Shown piece after piece: positions 9,375 to 19,062 of a DNA stretch of 64,000 nucleotides. Numbering within the stretch: position 1 is the first letter of the stretch; the number at the start of each line of letters is the position of its first letter. Position numbers and translations under genes: made by a program. Origin of the DNA: Pseudomonadota bacterium (GTDB lineage: Bacteria; Desulfobacterota; Desulfobulbia; Desulfobulbales; Desulfocapsaceae); contig JAHIUA010000077.1 in the NCBI GenBank assembly GCA_018817385.1, forward strand, positions 62,001 through 126,000, written 5' to 3'. The notes beneath the pieces are model-generated. The model did not search any database, was not told the origin of the DNA, and worked only from the letters and a program-made list of their open reading frames with translations.

Positions 9375-10334
9375 ATGAAACGCCTGTTTCCTCTACTCCG
9401 TAACACACTGAGACTCCTGCCCCTGATTCTGGTCTTGAGTGCAGCAAGCCTGGTGAGCGAAGTTCCCGCCAGGCCGCAACCACTCATACTCATAGTCAGC
9501 AGTTCTCAGTTGCCACCATACCAACAGGTTGTCCAGGGGTTTAACAACTCGCTCAAGCAGCGCTTTCCTGAAGCCCTGATCAATACCTTTTTTCTGGACC
9601 ACGATTTAATGAAAACCCAGGCAACCCTGCTCCAGATCAAAACCAGGCATCCCGACACGCTCTTTACCCTCGGCACCAAGGCGACCCAGGAGATGCAGGC
9701 CATGTTTCCAGACCGGCCTCAGGTTGTGACGATGATCCTCGATGGTCAGTTGCTCGAACACTCACAGCAGAGCACCGGAGTTGTGCTCAACTTTCCCCCA
9801 AAGGTCCACTTCGACTGGTTACGACGATTGCTGCCCGAGGCAAAACGGGTTTGCCTCCTCTACAACCCCGCTGAAAATGCTCCCCTCTTTGCAGAGCTGG
9901 AAAAGGCGGCCAAGAATTCCCAGCTGGAGCTCTATGGAATACCGGTGGAGAGACTCGCACAATTGCCGGCAGCTCTCAAGTCGGTCAGCAGGCATGGCGA
10001 TATATTGCTGGGCTTACCAGATAAGACAGTCTACTCGAGCAAAACCGCCAAGGCCATCCTCCTTTCCACCTTCCGAAATCGTATTCCCTTCGCCGGCCTC
10101 TCCCGCTATTGGGTCAAGGCAGGGGCCCTCTACGCCCTGGACTGGGATTACCTTGACCTGGGCAGACAGTGCGGAGAAATGATGGTCCAAATCCTTGAAG
10201 GAACCGCTGTTGCAGATATTGCCCCAGCCATCCCTGCTGCAGTACGGTATGTCATTAACATGAAGACCGCTGAGCATCTTCGTCTTACTCTCGATCCGAG
10301 CGTTGTTCAGGAAGCGACGGAGGTGTTTCAGTAG
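9375..10334 (+). CDS. Periplasmic ABC-type solute-binding protein (COG2984/TrpX-like)
   Basis: 319 residues with an N-terminal signal segment (hydrophobic ~11-30) and a two-lobed type I periplasmic-binding fold ([19 protein letters not shown] at the start; [14 protein letters not shown] and CLLYNP further on). It belongs to the group of 'uncharacterised' ABC substrate-binding proteins related to TrpX, whose ligands are mostly amino-acid-like or unknown. There is no lipobox, so it is probably soluble in the periplasm. It lies between the receptor and the histidine kinase, and its stop codon overlaps the kinase start (TAGTG), which points to coupled expression. The lack of permease genes suggests it presents ligand to the kinase; this is inference. 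Confidence 0.82.
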   Translation: MKRLFPLLRNTLRLLPLILVLSAASLVSEVPARPQPLILIVSSSQLPPYQQVVQGFNNSLKQRFPEALINTFFLDHDLMKTQATLLQIKTRHPDTLFTLGTKATQEMQAMFPDRPQVVTMILDGQLLEHSQQSTGVVLNFPPKVHFDWLRRLLPEAKRVCLLYNPAENAPLFAELEKAAKNSQLELYGIPVERLAQLPAALKSVSRHGDILLGLPDKTVYSSKTAKAILLSTFRNRIPFAGLSRYWVKAGALYALDWDYLDLGRQCGEMMVQILEGTAVADIAPAIPAAVRYVINMKTAEHLRLTLDPSVVQEATEVFQ

Positions 10335-13222
10335 TGGCCAAAACCAGAGATAAGGGCTTGTCGGCCAAAATGAATTTTCTGACAATTGCTCTTGTCCTGG
10401 TCACAGCCATGACCATTGCCTCATTTGTGGTCTACCAGCGACGGGTCGATGGACTGGCTACCCTCCATGAGGATGGCCAGAGACTTGCCCGCCAGATAGC
10501 CGCATTCAGTGTCTATGCAATCTATACAGAAGATCTGGAGAGTCTGGAACAGGCCATATCCTGCCAGGATGACAGAACCGTCTACACGGCTCTCTTACGT
10601 GACGATTTTTCCATCCTCATTGAGAATCACAGAAACAAGAAATTTTCCCCAGAGAAGGTGGATCTGCCCTCGTCAGAAAAAGAACGTGATGCCTATTTCC
10701 TTGACAGGGGTGAGACCATCCAATTTCTTTGGCCCATCACCAGCCAGCCATCCTCCCTGGACTCAGTCGATCTCGATGAGACCCTGAACCCCGAGCTCAT
10801 CGGTTACGTCAATCTCGTTCTCTCCAAAGAGACCATGCGGCAGCAGATTAATGACGCCGTCTGGTCCATAGTCCTGGTAGCCACCATTATCAGCATCCTC
10901 GCCGCTCTGGTGACCATTGTTATGGCCAGGAAAATAACCACTCCCCTGAGCAGACTGGTGGAAGCAATCCAACAGATCAGTCAGGGCGACTTGAGCGGCC
11001 AGGTGCAAGTAAGCGGAAGCCGGGAGCTGATAACTCTTGCTGAAAACTTTAATGGTATGCTTTCCCGACTGCGAAAGACGCAAGAAGAAGTCAAAGAATA
11101 CCAGGAGACCCTGGAAAAAAAAGTTGTAGAACGCACCCACCAGCTCCAGGTGGCAAAGGAAGCTGCCGAGGCAGCTAACCGCACTAAATCAAAATTCCTG
11201 GCCAATATGAGCCATGAGATCAGAACGCCGATGAACGCCATTATCGGTATGACTCGTCTGACTCTGGATACAGAGCTCTCCGAGCAGCAACGTCATTTTC
11301 TCCAGACCGTGAAAAATTCGGCAGACGTCCTGTTAAGTCTGCTCAACAACATCCTCGATTTTTCCAAAATGGAAGACGGTCAAATCCTCTTAAGCCCTTC
11401 CCTCTTCTCCCTCCATGATTTCCTGGAATCCATTGTAGTAACCATGAGCCCAAAGGCAGAAGCCAAGGGCCTCACACTCCAGTTACAAAAAGATCCGGCC
11501 ATGCCAACCGCCGTTTTCGGCGATGAACTCCGCCTGCGGCAAATTTTGGTGAATCTGCTGGACAATGGTATCAAGTTTACGGAAAAGGGAGCCATTACGA
11601 TCTATGCCACCATGAAGACGGAGGATGAGAGCAGCAGCATGGGCATCTTCTCTTGTCAGGTACGAGATACCGGCATAGGTATTCCCAAGGCCAAACTTGA
11701 AACAATCTTTAACGGTTTCGCGCAGGTGGATGACTCCTATGACCGACACCATGCGGGCAGCGGCCTAGGGCTTGCCATCAGCAGGAAACTCGCAGAACTG
11801 ATGGGCGGAAACATGTGGGTGGAGAGCGGAGAAGGACAGGGGAGTACCTTCTATTTTACAGTATATCTCCAACTCTGTGCAGAAACTCCGGTCCACGCTC
11901 TCAGTGAAAACCGACAGCCGATGTGGAAACCCAAGTCAGAAGAGATTTCTGTCCAGGAACGAACCAGAGTATTCCCCCTCTCCGTTCTCCTGGTGGAAGA
12001 TAATCGAGCCAATCAGGAGTTGGCCCGGATGACACTGGAACATGTCGGCTATCATGTCCTTGTCGCCGAGGACGGCTTGGCTGCCTTAGCCCTGCTCGCC
12101 AATGAGGATGTCGATGCGGTATTAATGGATATCCAGATGCCAGTCATGGATGGCTTGAGTGCCACTCGAGCTATTCGCGCCTTTGAAAAAGGTATGGCTG
12201 GAGGAGACATGCTTCCCGAACTTCTCAGCCGACTTCTCGCCGAGCGTCTTGCTGGCCGCCATCTCCCCATTATCGCCCTGACAGCCCATGCCATGGCCGA
12301 AGACCGGAACCTCTGCATGGCAGCCGGAATGGATGCTTACCTCACCAAGCCCTTACTCCCAAACCAGGTGGTGACGAGTCTCGGACTGTTTTTGGATCCC
12401 CCCCCAAAGGCATCAGCAATGCCAGCGAAGCAAGAACTGACGCTGCCGGAACAGATTCGCCACTACCTGCGCCAGACAACTCACCTCAGCGAGGAACAGG
12501 TGAATACAATCTATGACTTGTCATGTGACAGTATCACAAACAATCTGGCCAAGGCGGAAGATGCCATACAAAAAGGTGCCCTCTCCGAGCTGGCATCTTC
12601 GGTTCACAGCCTGAAAGGTACCTTGCTTCAATGTGGGCTTACTCCCTGGGCGGACAAGGCCCAGAAGATAGTGACTGCCGCCCACTCCCAATTACAGCGG
12701 CCCTATAGCAGCTGGCTCCAGGAGTTCCGGAAAGAGTTGGCCTCTTTACTCAGGCCTGAGCAAAGAGGTGAGCAAAAAGAGGAAGGCGGGGAAACCAGAA
12801 CAGGCCTTGAAGAGACACCAGTCACCGCATCCACTTCTAGCTGCAGGGGTAGAGTACTGGTGATGGATGATGAAGCGATGATCAGAGATATGGCAACGCT
12901 CCTCATCCAAGGCCTGGGCTATCAAGTTGATTCAGCTGCAGACGGAAAGCAGGCCCTGACCATGTACCAGGCAGGGCTGCAAGAAAAAAACCCCTACGAT
13001 GTGGTGATCATGGACCTCCTTGTCCCTGGAGGAATGGGAGGAGAAGAGACGGTGAAGCATCTCCGCAACCTCGACCCACAGGCAAGGGCCATTGTCTGCA
13101 GTGGAGACCCGAGCCAACAGCTTATGGAAAAGTTCCAGGAATATGGATTCCAGGGTGTCCTCGCAAAACCCTACACCATGAATAACCTCAGCAAAATCCT
13201 CAAGGAAATCATCAGGGGCTGA
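10334..13222 (+). CDS. Hybrid sensor histidine kinase (TM-sensor-TM-HAMP-HisKA-HATPase-REC-HPt-REC)
   Basis: 962 residues starting at a GTG that shares one base with the previous stop codon. Transmembrane segments at ~14-34 and ~177-198 flank a ~140-residue periplasmic sensor region. HAMP (~198-250) and a short coiled coil follow. HisKA has its phospho-acceptor in [18 protein letters not shown] (His294), and HATPase shows the N box ([13 protein letters not shown]) and G boxes ([15 protein letters not shown]). The first receiver ([22 protein letters not shown]) has an unusual insertion between its central helix and the LTAHAM strand. An HPt domain (SVHSLKGT) precedes a second receiver ([23 protein letters not shown]). 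All phosphorelay residues are present. No DNA-binding or GGDEF output is attached, so a downstream partner must be elsewhere. Confidence 0.92.
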   Translation: MAKTRDKGLSAKMNFLTIALVLVTAMTIASFVVYQRRVDGLATLHEDGQRLARQIAAFSVYAIYTEDLESLEQAISCQDDRTVYTALLRDDFSILIENHRNKKFSPEKVDLPSSEKERDAYFLDRGETIQFLWPITSQPSSLDSVDLDETLNPELIGYVNLVLSKETMRQQINDAVWSIVLVATIISILAALVTIVMARKITTPLSRLVEAIQQISQGDLSGQVQVSGSRELITLAENFNGMLSRLRKTQEEVKEYQETLEKKVVERTHQLQVAKEAAEAANRTKSKFLANMSHEIRTPMNAIIGMTRLTLDTELSEQQRHFLQTVKNSADVLLSLLNNILDFSKMEDGQILLSPSLFSLHDFLESIVVTMSPKAEAKGLTLQLQKDPAMPTAVFGDELRLRQILVNLLDNGIKFTEKGAITIYATMKTEDESSSMGIFSCQVRDTGIGIPKAKLETIFNGFAQVDDSYDRHHAGSGLGLAISRKLAELMGGNMWVESGEGQGSTFYFTVYLQLCAETPVHALSENRQPMWKPKSEEISVQERTRVFPLSVLLVEDNRANQELARMTLEHVGYHVLVAEDGLAALALLANEDVDAVLMDIQMPVMDGLSATRAIRAFEKGMAGGDMLPELLSRLLAERLAGRHLPIIALTAHAMAEDRNLCMAAGMDAYLTKPLLPNQVVTSLGLFLDPPPKASAMPAKQELTLPEQIRHYLRQTTHLSEEQVNTIYDLSCDSITNNLAKAEDAIQKGALSELASSVHSLKGTLLQCGLTPWADKAQKIVTAAHSQLQRPYSSWLQEFRKELASLLRPEQRGEQKEEGGETRTGLEETPVTASTSSCRGRVLVMDDEAMIRDMATLLIQGLGYQVDSAADGKQALTMYQAGLQEKNPYDVVIMDLLVPGGMGGEETVKHLRNLDPQARAIVCSGDPSQQLMEKFQEYGFQGVLAKPYTMNNLSKILKEIIRG

Positions 13223-13280
13223 AACACGCCCCTCCCAAAAAAACAAAGCACATGGCACAAGGCCAGAACATAAGCACCAT

Positions 13281-13311
13281 TGCCAGGGATCCCTTTGCAG
13301 GACCCCTGGCA
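13281..13311. terminator. Hairpin between convergent kinase and repeat-protein genes
   Basis: An 8-bp stem (13281-13288 with 13304-13311) sits in the 122-base gap between two convergent genes. It has no T run on either side, so its role as a terminator is inferred from position. Confidence 0.4.
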
Positions 13312-13344
13312 TCACCAGTTTAGCACGTTTAACGTCCTCTGAAA

Positions 13345-14457
13345 CTAGCGGCGGCTACTGGAACCGCCTGAGCCGCCCGAACCGCCAAAACCACCTGAGC
13401 CTCCGGAACCGCCTGCGCTATCGGAACCACCGGAACCGCCTGCGCTATCGGAACCACCGGAGCCGCCTGCGCCATCGGAACCACCGGAACCGCCTGCGCC
13501 ATCGGAACCACCGGAGCCGCCTGCGCCATCGGAACCACCGGAGCCGTCTGCGCCATCGGAACCACCGGAACCGCCTGCGCCATCGGAACCACCGGAACCG
13601 CCTGCGCCGTCGGAACCACCGGAACCTCTAGCACTATCGGTTCCAGAGCCGGCCTTCATAAAGCCATTATCACTTGATCGGACACGAAGCTCTGCCGGGG
13701 CAACATCTTGACTGATATCGGCAGAAAAATCACTGGCAACATCTTCAGGCGATCCATACCTGGTTTGCTCAACAAATGATTTCTCCAGCATGCGCATCTC
13801 ACGGGCCTGATAAGCATGCTGAAGGGCATTTACCAGGACATCTGCAGCGGTTGTTGAATCAACACCCCGACGCGCCATGACACGGGCAGTAGCCATGGTC
13901 TGGACCATGAGTTCATTCGCCTCTTGCATATTTTCTGTCTTGGTCCTGGTCTGGAGTTGGCTCATTATCTGGGCGGCGTCCTCTTCCGTCAGACCAGCGG
14001 TATAGGCCTCGGCTATAACCTGCCCCAACTCCTTGGCCTCTTCGCTGTCACTAATGAGACTGTTGGCCTGACGGTAGGCATTTTCATACCTGTTCTGTAC
14101 ACGCTTGACCGCCTGCACAATTTTCTCCTCGCTCACCTTTTTGACCATCCCTTCATACACCTTATGTACCATGGGATCACTGGGCAAACCTTTCTCTTGC
14201 GCCTCCTCAATCATATTGCGGACCTGGACAAGAGTCTTATTCCTGAACTGGTTTCTTTGCATAGCCTGCAATAGAGCCTCGGTACCATCAGACTGCAGCC
14301 GGGCCTGATATTGTAAGGTTGTCTCTTCCTGGAACTGAGTACTTTCGCTGTTCGCCAGATCAGCTGCAACAGCATGCGATGAGACCAGCAACATGCTGCC
14401 CATCAAGATTGTCATTTTTTTCATTACGGTATCTCCTTGATAAAATATAATGTTCAC
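13345..14457 (-). CDS. Secreted helical protein with C-terminal Gly/Ser/Asp repeats, unknown function
   Basis: 370 residues with a clear signal peptide ([20 protein letters not shown], cleavage near Ala20). The mature part (~21-260) is predicted by eye to be mostly helical, with many E/Q/A/R residues and no recognised domain. From residue 277 there are eight tandem 9-residue units of the form GGSGGSDGA, then a Gly/Ser tail ending in SSSRR. It is the last gene of a four-gene minus-strand run headed by an ECF sigma factor; only 33 bases separate it from the lipoprotein gene, and it has a GGAGAT ribosome site. I infer that it is the main exported product of that regulon. The low-complexity tail could be a flexible linker or a surface or matrix component. 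I do not recognise the family. Confidence 0.85.
   Translation of the reverse strand: MNIIFYQGDTVMKKMTILMGSMLLVSSHAVAADLANSESTQFQEETTLQYQARLQSDGTEALLQAMQRNQFRNKTLVQVRNMIEEAQEKGLPSDPMVHKVYEGMVKKVSEEKIVQAVKRVQNRYENAYRQANSLISDSEEAKELGQVIAEAYTAGLTEEDAAQIMSQLQTRTKTENMQEANELMVQTMATARVMARRGVDSTTAADVLVNALQHAYQAREMRMLEKSFVEQTRYGSPEDVASDFSADISQDVAPAELRVRSSDNGFMKAGSGTDSARGSGGSDGAGGSGGSDGAGGSGGSDGADGSGGSDGAGGSGGSDGAGGSGGSDGAGGSGGSDSAGGSGGSDSAGGSGGSGGFGGSGGSGGSSSRR
13414..13629 (-). repeat. 27-bp in-frame tandem repeat, 8 copies
   Basis: Eight 27-bp units encode the GGSGGSDGA array at the end of the secreted protein. Units differ mainly at silent sites and at one codon (GGC to GAC, Gly to Asp) or GCC/AGC exchanges, so the array has expanded recently but is already diverging. 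Confidence 0.93.
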
Positions 14458-14490
14458 TATTAGTTATTAAACGCAGATCAACCTCAATGT

Positions 14491-14835
14491 TTACATGGTA
14501 AGAACATAAAAACAATTTTTTGTTCCGAAATCATCCAACACCGTATTGGGACAATCCGGCAGAGTAACCTCACCGTCAACAATATAAAAATAGGAAAATT
14601 CGTTGTTCAACGGCACCGTCACTTGCCATACATTTTCAGGGCCTTTGGTTGCGGGGTGAGGGCGAAAGTGGTCTGCGGAGAAGGCAAAAGAGACATCTTT
14701 TGCCTTGGTATCAGGGTAAAAAAACGAAAGTGAATCATCATTGACTTGAACAAAATATTTTTTGCCACATCCCATTGAGCAAAGAATCAACAACACCAAA
14801 AAGACGTGCGTAACACGAGAGAGAAAGTTATTCAT
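14491..14835 (-). CDS. Lipoprotein with a CBM48/early-set-like domain
   Basis: 114 residues. The chosen ATG at 14835 opens a lipoprotein signal peptide with lipobox LCSMGC (Cys near residue 21), and it lies one base after the upstream stop codon; longer frames lack a signal peptide. The mature part resembles the glycogen-binding early-set (CBM48/AMPK-beta) fold: VSFAFSADHF, then WQVTVPL, FSYFYIVDGEV and a DDFGTKNCFYV ending. The same DDFGxxN ending occurs in the neighbouring anti-sigma factor, suggesting the two domains share ancestry. A membrane-anchored periplasmic partner of the anti-sigma factor is a reasonable inference; carbohydrate binding is not shown. Confidence 0.75.
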   Translation of the reverse strand: MNNFLSRVTHVFLVLLILCSMGCGKKYFVQVNDDSLSFFYPDTKAKDVSFAFSADHFRPHPATKGPENVWQVTVPLNNEFSYFYIVDGEVTLPDCPNTVLDDFGTKNCFYVLTM

Positions 14836-14836
14836 T

Positions 14837-15415
14837 TCAGGCCTCCACCTTGAGAACAGAATTGCTCGAACCAAAATCATCTGCCTCCCGGGTGGCGACA
14901 GTCGGATCCGGAACATAGCTTGCGCCATCGACAATAAAGCTATAACGGTGCTCTCCTGCCGGAAGTTCCATTGATATCTCCCAGTAGCCATCTGTACCAG
15001 AAGGGACAAGAGCAACGCTCTGCCAATTGGTAAAACTGCCCGTGATTTCGATAAGCTGACTATTTTGACGCTGAATAACAAACCGATGCATTACAGTGGC
15101 CGGTTCTACTCTGAATTGGTTTTGGCTCTGCGAATTAAAATCCCCACGGCCCATGAAGGTAAACACAAGCAAAAGAGAGGCCGCAACGGCCCAGCCCAGG
15201 GAACGATTAAAAATTGGCAGGATCCTGGCAGGCCTGGTTTTCAGGGGAACGTCCGGAGCTGTCCTGTTGAGTGAGGCACTCAGCAGTATTTCCTGCTCAA
15301 GCAGGGCGACAGCATCTTCCTTATAAGGCTTACTGTCGTGGACGTGTTCAATAAAATCTATTTTCTCGTCCAGGGAAAGTTCGTTATCAATATACATACT
15401 GATTAAATAATCCAT
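14837..15415 (-). CDS. Anti-sigma factor-like membrane protein with periplasmic CBM48-like domain
   Basis: 192 residues. The cytoplasmic N-terminal part (~1-70) starts MDYLISMYIDNELSLDEK, like the acidic helical beginning of anti-sigma factors, but lacks the HxxxCxxC zinc motif. One transmembrane segment (~73-88, LGWAVAASLLLVFTFM) follows. The C-terminal part (~105-190) has an early-set/CBM48 look (EITGSFTNWQ, GYWEISMELPAGEHRYSFIV). The start codon overlaps the sigma-factor stop by one base (TAATG). It most likely holds the sigma factor inactive until a periplasmic signal, perhaps a glycan or a cell-envelope change, is sensed through the C-terminal domain; this is inference from architecture. 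Confidence 0.8.
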   Translation of the reverse strand: MDYLISMYIDNELSLDEKIDFIEHVHDSKPYKEDAVALLEQEILLSASLNRTAPDVPLKTRPARILPIFNRSLGWAVAASLLLVFTFMGRGDFNSQSQNQFRVEPATVMHRFVIQRQNSQLIEITGSFTNWQSVALVPSGTDGYWEISMELPAGEHRYSFIVDGASYVPDPTVATREADDFGSSNSVLKVEA

Positions 15416-15894
15416 TATTCGAGCTCCTCTTGTATCATCTGTCGTAACTTGATTCTCGTCCGGTGTACCCTCACCTTGACATTCGCCACACTCAATCCAA
15501 GCGTTGCAGCTATTTCTTTATAGGCAACTCCACCAACAGCCAGCGAAAGAACATCCCTGTCCTCTTCAGAGAGCCGGCTCATGGCCTTGTAAGCCATACG
15601 GTTATCTTCTTTGGCAATTAATATGTTCTCCTGGTCATTCACAACCTGGGGAATGACCCCTTCCACTCCTTTGAATTTTTTCTCCTGTCGCAGGTGATCA
15701 ACAAGTACATTACGGGCAATGGTAAACAGGAGTGACGGCGATATAACAGCATCATGGCCGTAGTGTTGAAAATGACGAGTAAAACTTTCCTGCATAATAT
15801 CTCTGGAAACCTCATAGTCGCCACTCTTATATATCAAATAACTGAAGAGTTTATGTTTGTATGCATCATAAAATTCCCGGTATTGTTCAGACAT
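15415..15894 (-). CDS. ECF-type RNA polymerase sigma factor
   Basis: 159 residues with the two conserved sigma domains. Region 2 (~10-75) has YEVSRDIMQESFTRHF and LLFTIARNVLVDHLR. Region 4 (~100-155) has a helix-turn-helix (RDVLSLAVGGVAYKEIAATLGLSVANVKVRVHRTR in three short stretches). It heads a four-gene unit with its anti-sigma factor. ECF factors normally activate their own promoter, which should lie just upstream of 15894; I could not identify the recognition element. The gap from 15895 to the terminator at 16337 (about 440 bases) holds no gene I can support. Confidence 0.9.
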   Translation of the reverse strand: MSEQYREFYDAYKHKLFSYLIYKSGDYEVSRDIMQESFTRHFQHYGHDAVISPSLLFTIARNVLVDHLRQEKKFKGVEGVIPQVVNDQENILIAKEDNRMAYKAMSRLSEEDRDVLSLAVGGVAYKEIAATLGLSVANVKVRVHRTRIKLRQMIQEELE

Positions 15895-16336
15895 GACAGG
15901 GGCTCACTATGGGCACAGGAGAGTGTTGAGTCGTAGGGATCAGGCGGTGGTCATCTCTCTTCAGCATGGAACAGAAAAGGCCTTCACCTTGCGCCAGGAT
16001 ATGCCCAGACTTATGCCGGGAAAATACACTCTTGCTCGTTTGCATCAGACACCGACAAATAAAGAAGATTTTTTTTCATGGTGTTGAACGACGGGCCATC
16101 CCTTCCCAGCCAGTCTCAACGCAGTCAATATACTAAAGATGTTATCCATTTTCCTCAAGGGTAGTTTTTTGTACATCCCTCTGCCATCAATTCAGGCCCC
16201 CATCACTCCTTCTGCAACGCTATCTATGCATAATTAGTGGAAAAGAGCACATTCTTTGCCTGTAGCAGGTTCTTCCTCGCGCTCTCATCATAGACGCTGG
16301 GAGGGTTTACCTTTCATACTCACAGCCTACCTCAAC

Positions 16337-16361
16337 AAAAAAAAGGGGGGAAAGCCCCCTT
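16337..16361 (-). terminator. Rho-independent terminator of the cytochrome c peroxidase gene
   Basis: Read on the minus strand, a stem of AAGGGGG pairing with CCCCCTT across a short loop runs into eight T residues (16337-16344). A second, longer but imperfect dyad at 16371-16402 lies between it and the gene. Confidence 0.85.
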
Positions 16362-16422
16362 GCGATAATCCCTGCAGCTCCAGGTCACCTGGAGGCTGCA
16401 GGAACTGTCCGCAGACCTTTCC

Positions 16423-17523
16423 CTAATCGGTCAGGGCATGGAGAAAGACAACGATATCGGCGATGTCTTTCTCACTCAGCTCCATATTCCCAACATCTAT
16501 GTCGTTACGGTTCTCGGCCACCTCAGGATCCGGCCAGCCATCGCGGCTGTTGTGAAAGGAAACGATGTCGGTGAGGGTCGGAAAATAACCGTTATGTGAG
16601 TAAGGCGCCGTCAAGGCGACATTGCGCAGGGTGGGGACCTTGAACTTGCCGTTTTGACTGAGATATTCCGCATTATTTTCGCCCAGATACGCCTTGAGAA
16701 AATCTCCCAGGCCATTATCAGGAACGGTATAGACAGAGTTTTGATCAGCCAGAAGATCCTCATTCACCGGTACACCGATATTTTCGTACTGATAGTTGGT
16801 AAAAAGTGCCTCCTGTGCGCCAAAAGCAGCCTCTGTGCTGTGACATTTGCTGCATTTGTCCTTGACCAGAACCAGCCCCCGCAGTTCCTGCTCGGTAAGA
16901 ATTTTCTGATCGTAACGAGAGCTAAAGGCAGTAATTTCAGGGGACCGTTCATAGGCGGCGATGGCCCTGCCAATATTATCATAGGCATCATCAACATTGG
17001 TAAAGGCATCCCGTCCAAAAACCTTGAGAAAAAGTGGGGCATAATTGGCGGCTGCAACCCGGGCCACGACATCTTCTTCGCTGCCCATATTCATCTCCAC
17101 CGGATTGAGTGGCGGCCCCTGGGCCTGCTCAGCCAGGGGATCGCCAAGGATTTCGCCGGTTTTCCGACCATCCCAGAACATCCCGCCCTGCCAGTCACCA
17201 CTGCTGAGCTGTTTAAGGATTGGACTATAACCAGCATAGGCAGAGGTAGGCGCATTACGGCCACCCTTAGAAGAACCGTCATCCCCCAGAGAAACCACAG
17301 TATTATAAGGATCGCGGCTATTCGTCGGATCGGCAAAACCGTAATTGTGATGATGGCAGGTAGCACACGATTGGCTGCTATTCAAAGACAGGTCCTTATC
17401 CATGTAAAGATGACGGCCAAGCTTTTCTTTATAGGTAAGATCTGGAGCTACTGGGGCAGCCAAAGCTGCACTACCGACCAGAGTTACACTGCATAATGCT
17501 GTTAAGAATACTGCTTTCTTCAT
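16423..17523 (-). CDS. Dihaem cytochrome c peroxidase (CCP/MauG family)
   Basis: 366 residues with a cleavable signal peptide (~1-22), so it acts in the periplasm. Two CxxCH haem motifs are present: CATCH (C53, C56, H57) for the peroxidatic haem and CSKCH (C224, C227, H228) for the electron-transferring haem. Between them are family stretches such as MFWDGR and NPVEMNMGS, and near the C-terminus LRNVALTAPYSHNGYF. The enzyme reduces hydrogen peroxide to water with electrons from small cytochromes. It is transcribed alone and has its own terminator. Related MauG-type enzymes with other substrates cannot be excluded. The triheme cytochrome encoded at 19.1 kb is a possible but unproven donor. Confidence 0.92.
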   Translation of the reverse strand: MKKAVFLTALCSVTLVGSAALAAPVAPDLTYKEKLGRHLYMDKDLSLNSSQSCATCHHHNYGFADPTNSRDPYNTVVSLGDDGSSKGGRNAPTSAYAGYSPILKQLSSGDWQGGMFWDGRKTGEILGDPLAEQAQGPPLNPVEMNMGSEEDVVARVAAANYAPLFLKVFGRDAFTNVDDAYDNIGRAIAAYERSPEITAFSSRYDQKILTEQELRGLVLVKDKCSKCHSTEAAFGAQEALFTNYQYENIGVPVNEDLLADQNSVYTVPDNGLGDFLKAYLGENNAEYLSQNGKFKVPTLRNVALTAPYSHNGYFPTLTDIVSFHNSRDGWPDPEVAENRNDIDVGNMELSEKDIADIVVFLHALTD

Positions 17524-18016
17524 TGATTCCTCCTGTAAATGGGTGTGATGAAACTGGTAAATTCCAATCTTGAGCGACAGCCATCGATGTGGGCTCCATA
17601 GGCTCTCCTTTCCTCATAGGGTAACTGGAAAGAAATCACGGAAAGAGGCACACAAACGAGTGCGGCAAAAAATCCCTCAATTATTGAACGAATATCCCGG
17701 TCGTTGGTTACAAAGAAAATGAAAAAAAGAGGAACCAATGGAGACCGGCAATGAAAGAGAGAACCTCCTCCATTAACAAGATAGGAACGACAGCCAATCT
17801 TACCGAATATAAAGCGGATACGGGACAACCTTTATGCCAGCCACAACAACCGGGCTAAGAACCAGGGGAAAAAGGAGGCACCCTTTTAGAGAAAAAGGAT
17901 GGTCAAAAAGAAAAAAATAGCGTATTTTCAGATCAGCTTTGATAACAGATATCATATGGTGACGGCATCACTCAACCATACAAGATCAGACGACAGATCA
18001 TATTCCTCAGGATCAC
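17524..18016. other. Divergent intergenic region, no gene supported
   Basis: This 493-base gap separates the peroxidase gene (minus) from a lipoprotein gene (plus). A 102-codon open frame on the minus strand has no signal or recognisable motif and skewed composition, so I do not call it. Promoters for both flanking genes should lie here, but I cannot pinpoint them. Confidence 0.5.
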
Positions 18017-18517
18017 ATGGACAAAACAAAACTTTTTCCACTCCTGCTCTTTACGACTCTCCTCAGCGGCTGCTGGTCGAGTTCAGCAACATATGAAGGC
18101 GTCAAGTTCCCCCAGACCACAAACAGCCAGGCAACCTTTCTCGAAGAAGGGGTCTCCTCTGATTGTACCGCCTTTGCCCATCTCCTGATGAGCAGTAAAA
18201 GCCACTCAAGCGGAAAAGATATTGCTTCTGCCATGCACAGAGAAGCAGAGGACAAAGGTGCCAATCTTATCCTTATCGGGATCTCCCGGGAATTACCTGA
18301 TGCAGAACTGATAGAAAATCGATTTAATTATTATGGCCCTGAGTACCCCTACGCATTCAAGAGGACTTGGCTGGGATGGAAATTCGGTTTTGAAGAATGG
18401 GATGAGGCAGGTTCCCTTACCGACTTAGGAGTGGACTCCTGGGGTAACGGGAATAATACGTACGACAACAGTCTGATTATCCAGGCCGTTTTTCTCCGCT
18501 GTGGTCAAGACCTGTAA
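18017..18517 (+). CDS. Predicted lipoprotein, unknown function
   Basis: 166 residues with a lipoprotein signal (hydrophobic ~6-16, lipobox LLSGC, Cys19). The mature part contains several aromatic and Gly/Asn-rich turns and a pair of further cysteines (SSDCTAF and the final LRCGQDL) that could form a disulfide. The segment EAEDKGANLILIGIS resembles a short alpha/beta unit seen in DUF4156-like or Rcs-type lipoproteins, but I cannot assign a family. Single gene with its own downstream hairpin. Confidence 0.75.
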   Translation: MDKTKLFPLLLFTTLLSGCWSSSATYEGVKFPQTTNSQATFLEEGVSSDCTAFAHLLMSSKSHSSGKDIASAMHREAEDKGANLILIGISRELPDAELIENRFNYYGPEYPYAFKRTWLGWKFGFEEWDEAGSLTDLGVDSWGNGNNTYDNSLIIQAVFLRCGQDL

Positions 18518-18553
18518 TCCTTCAGAGATTCGTAGCATTACAGGTTTTCTTTT
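18510..18553 (+). terminator. Hairpin terminator overlapping two convergent stop codons
   Basis: A 9-bp perfect stem (18510-18518 with 18537-18545), 18-base loop, followed by a T-rich tract. The lipoprotein stop codon lies in the left arm and the HPt gene's stop codon in the right arm. Confidence 0.7.
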
Positions 18554-18912
18554 CTCCACTGCTCCAGCTCAACAAAGGCCTGTTGCAACTCAGGGAGTCG
18601 TTTTTTCAGGCTCTCAAGCTCTCCGTCACGGGCCAAGCCTTCAAACTCCCTGGCAAGTTTGGCAACATGCCAGGAAAAAACAGTGGCAGCAGCACCCTTC
18701 ATCGCATGGCAGACCCCTTGCAAATACTCACTATCACCTGATTGCAGCCCCTCCTCCAAAGAGGATGTCCACTTGGGAGCACTTTTCTGGAGGAGATGGT
18801 TCACCAGTTCTGCAACAATATCGAGATTTCCATGACAGTTTGTTGTGAGTCGCTCCAGATCAAGCACCATGTCCGGCCACTCACCTGTCTCATGTTTTCT
18901 TTGTTCTTCCAT
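18538..18912 (-). CDS. Free-standing HPt phosphotransfer domain protein
   Basis: About 124 residues from the ATG at 18912; an upstream in-frame GTG at 18993 would add 27 residues but lacks a ribosome site. The HPt signature is VCHAMKGAAATVFSW, with the phosphorylatable histidine, followed by a helical repeat rich in leucine and glutamate. Such proteins pass phosphate between receiver domains in multistep relays. It is not next to a kinase, so its partners are unknown; the two hybrid kinases in this window already contain their own HPt domains. Confidence 0.82.
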   Translation of the reverse strand: MEEQRKHETGEWPDMVLDLERLTTNCHGNLDIVAELVNHLLQKSAPKWTSSLEEGLQSGDSEYLQGVCHAMKGAAATVFSWHVAKLAREFEGLARDGELESLKKRLPELQQAFVELEQWRKENL

Positions 18913-19062
18913 ACGGCTATCTTCTCTTTCAGTTCCACCCACAAGCAGGACGATGCCACAAATAGCACCTTCCCCTGGCCAGCTTCCTAACACACAACAA
19001 GCCTATCACCTTAGTCCTGAAAAAAAAAGACAAATCAGAGAGTCACACCCCTTATCAGGGAA

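Noticed and set aside
13414-13629. Possible CRISPR-like array
   Set aside because: The 27-bp units are contiguous, have no spacers and keep a protein frame.
13329-13634. Open frame reading VVPMAQA repeats on the minus strand
   Set aside because: It is the alternative frame of the Gly/Ser repeat array, without its own start signals.
17520-17828. 102-codon minus-strand frame upstream of the cytochrome c peroxidase gene
   Set aside because: Composition unlike neighbours, no ribosome site or motif, overlaps the expected promoter region.
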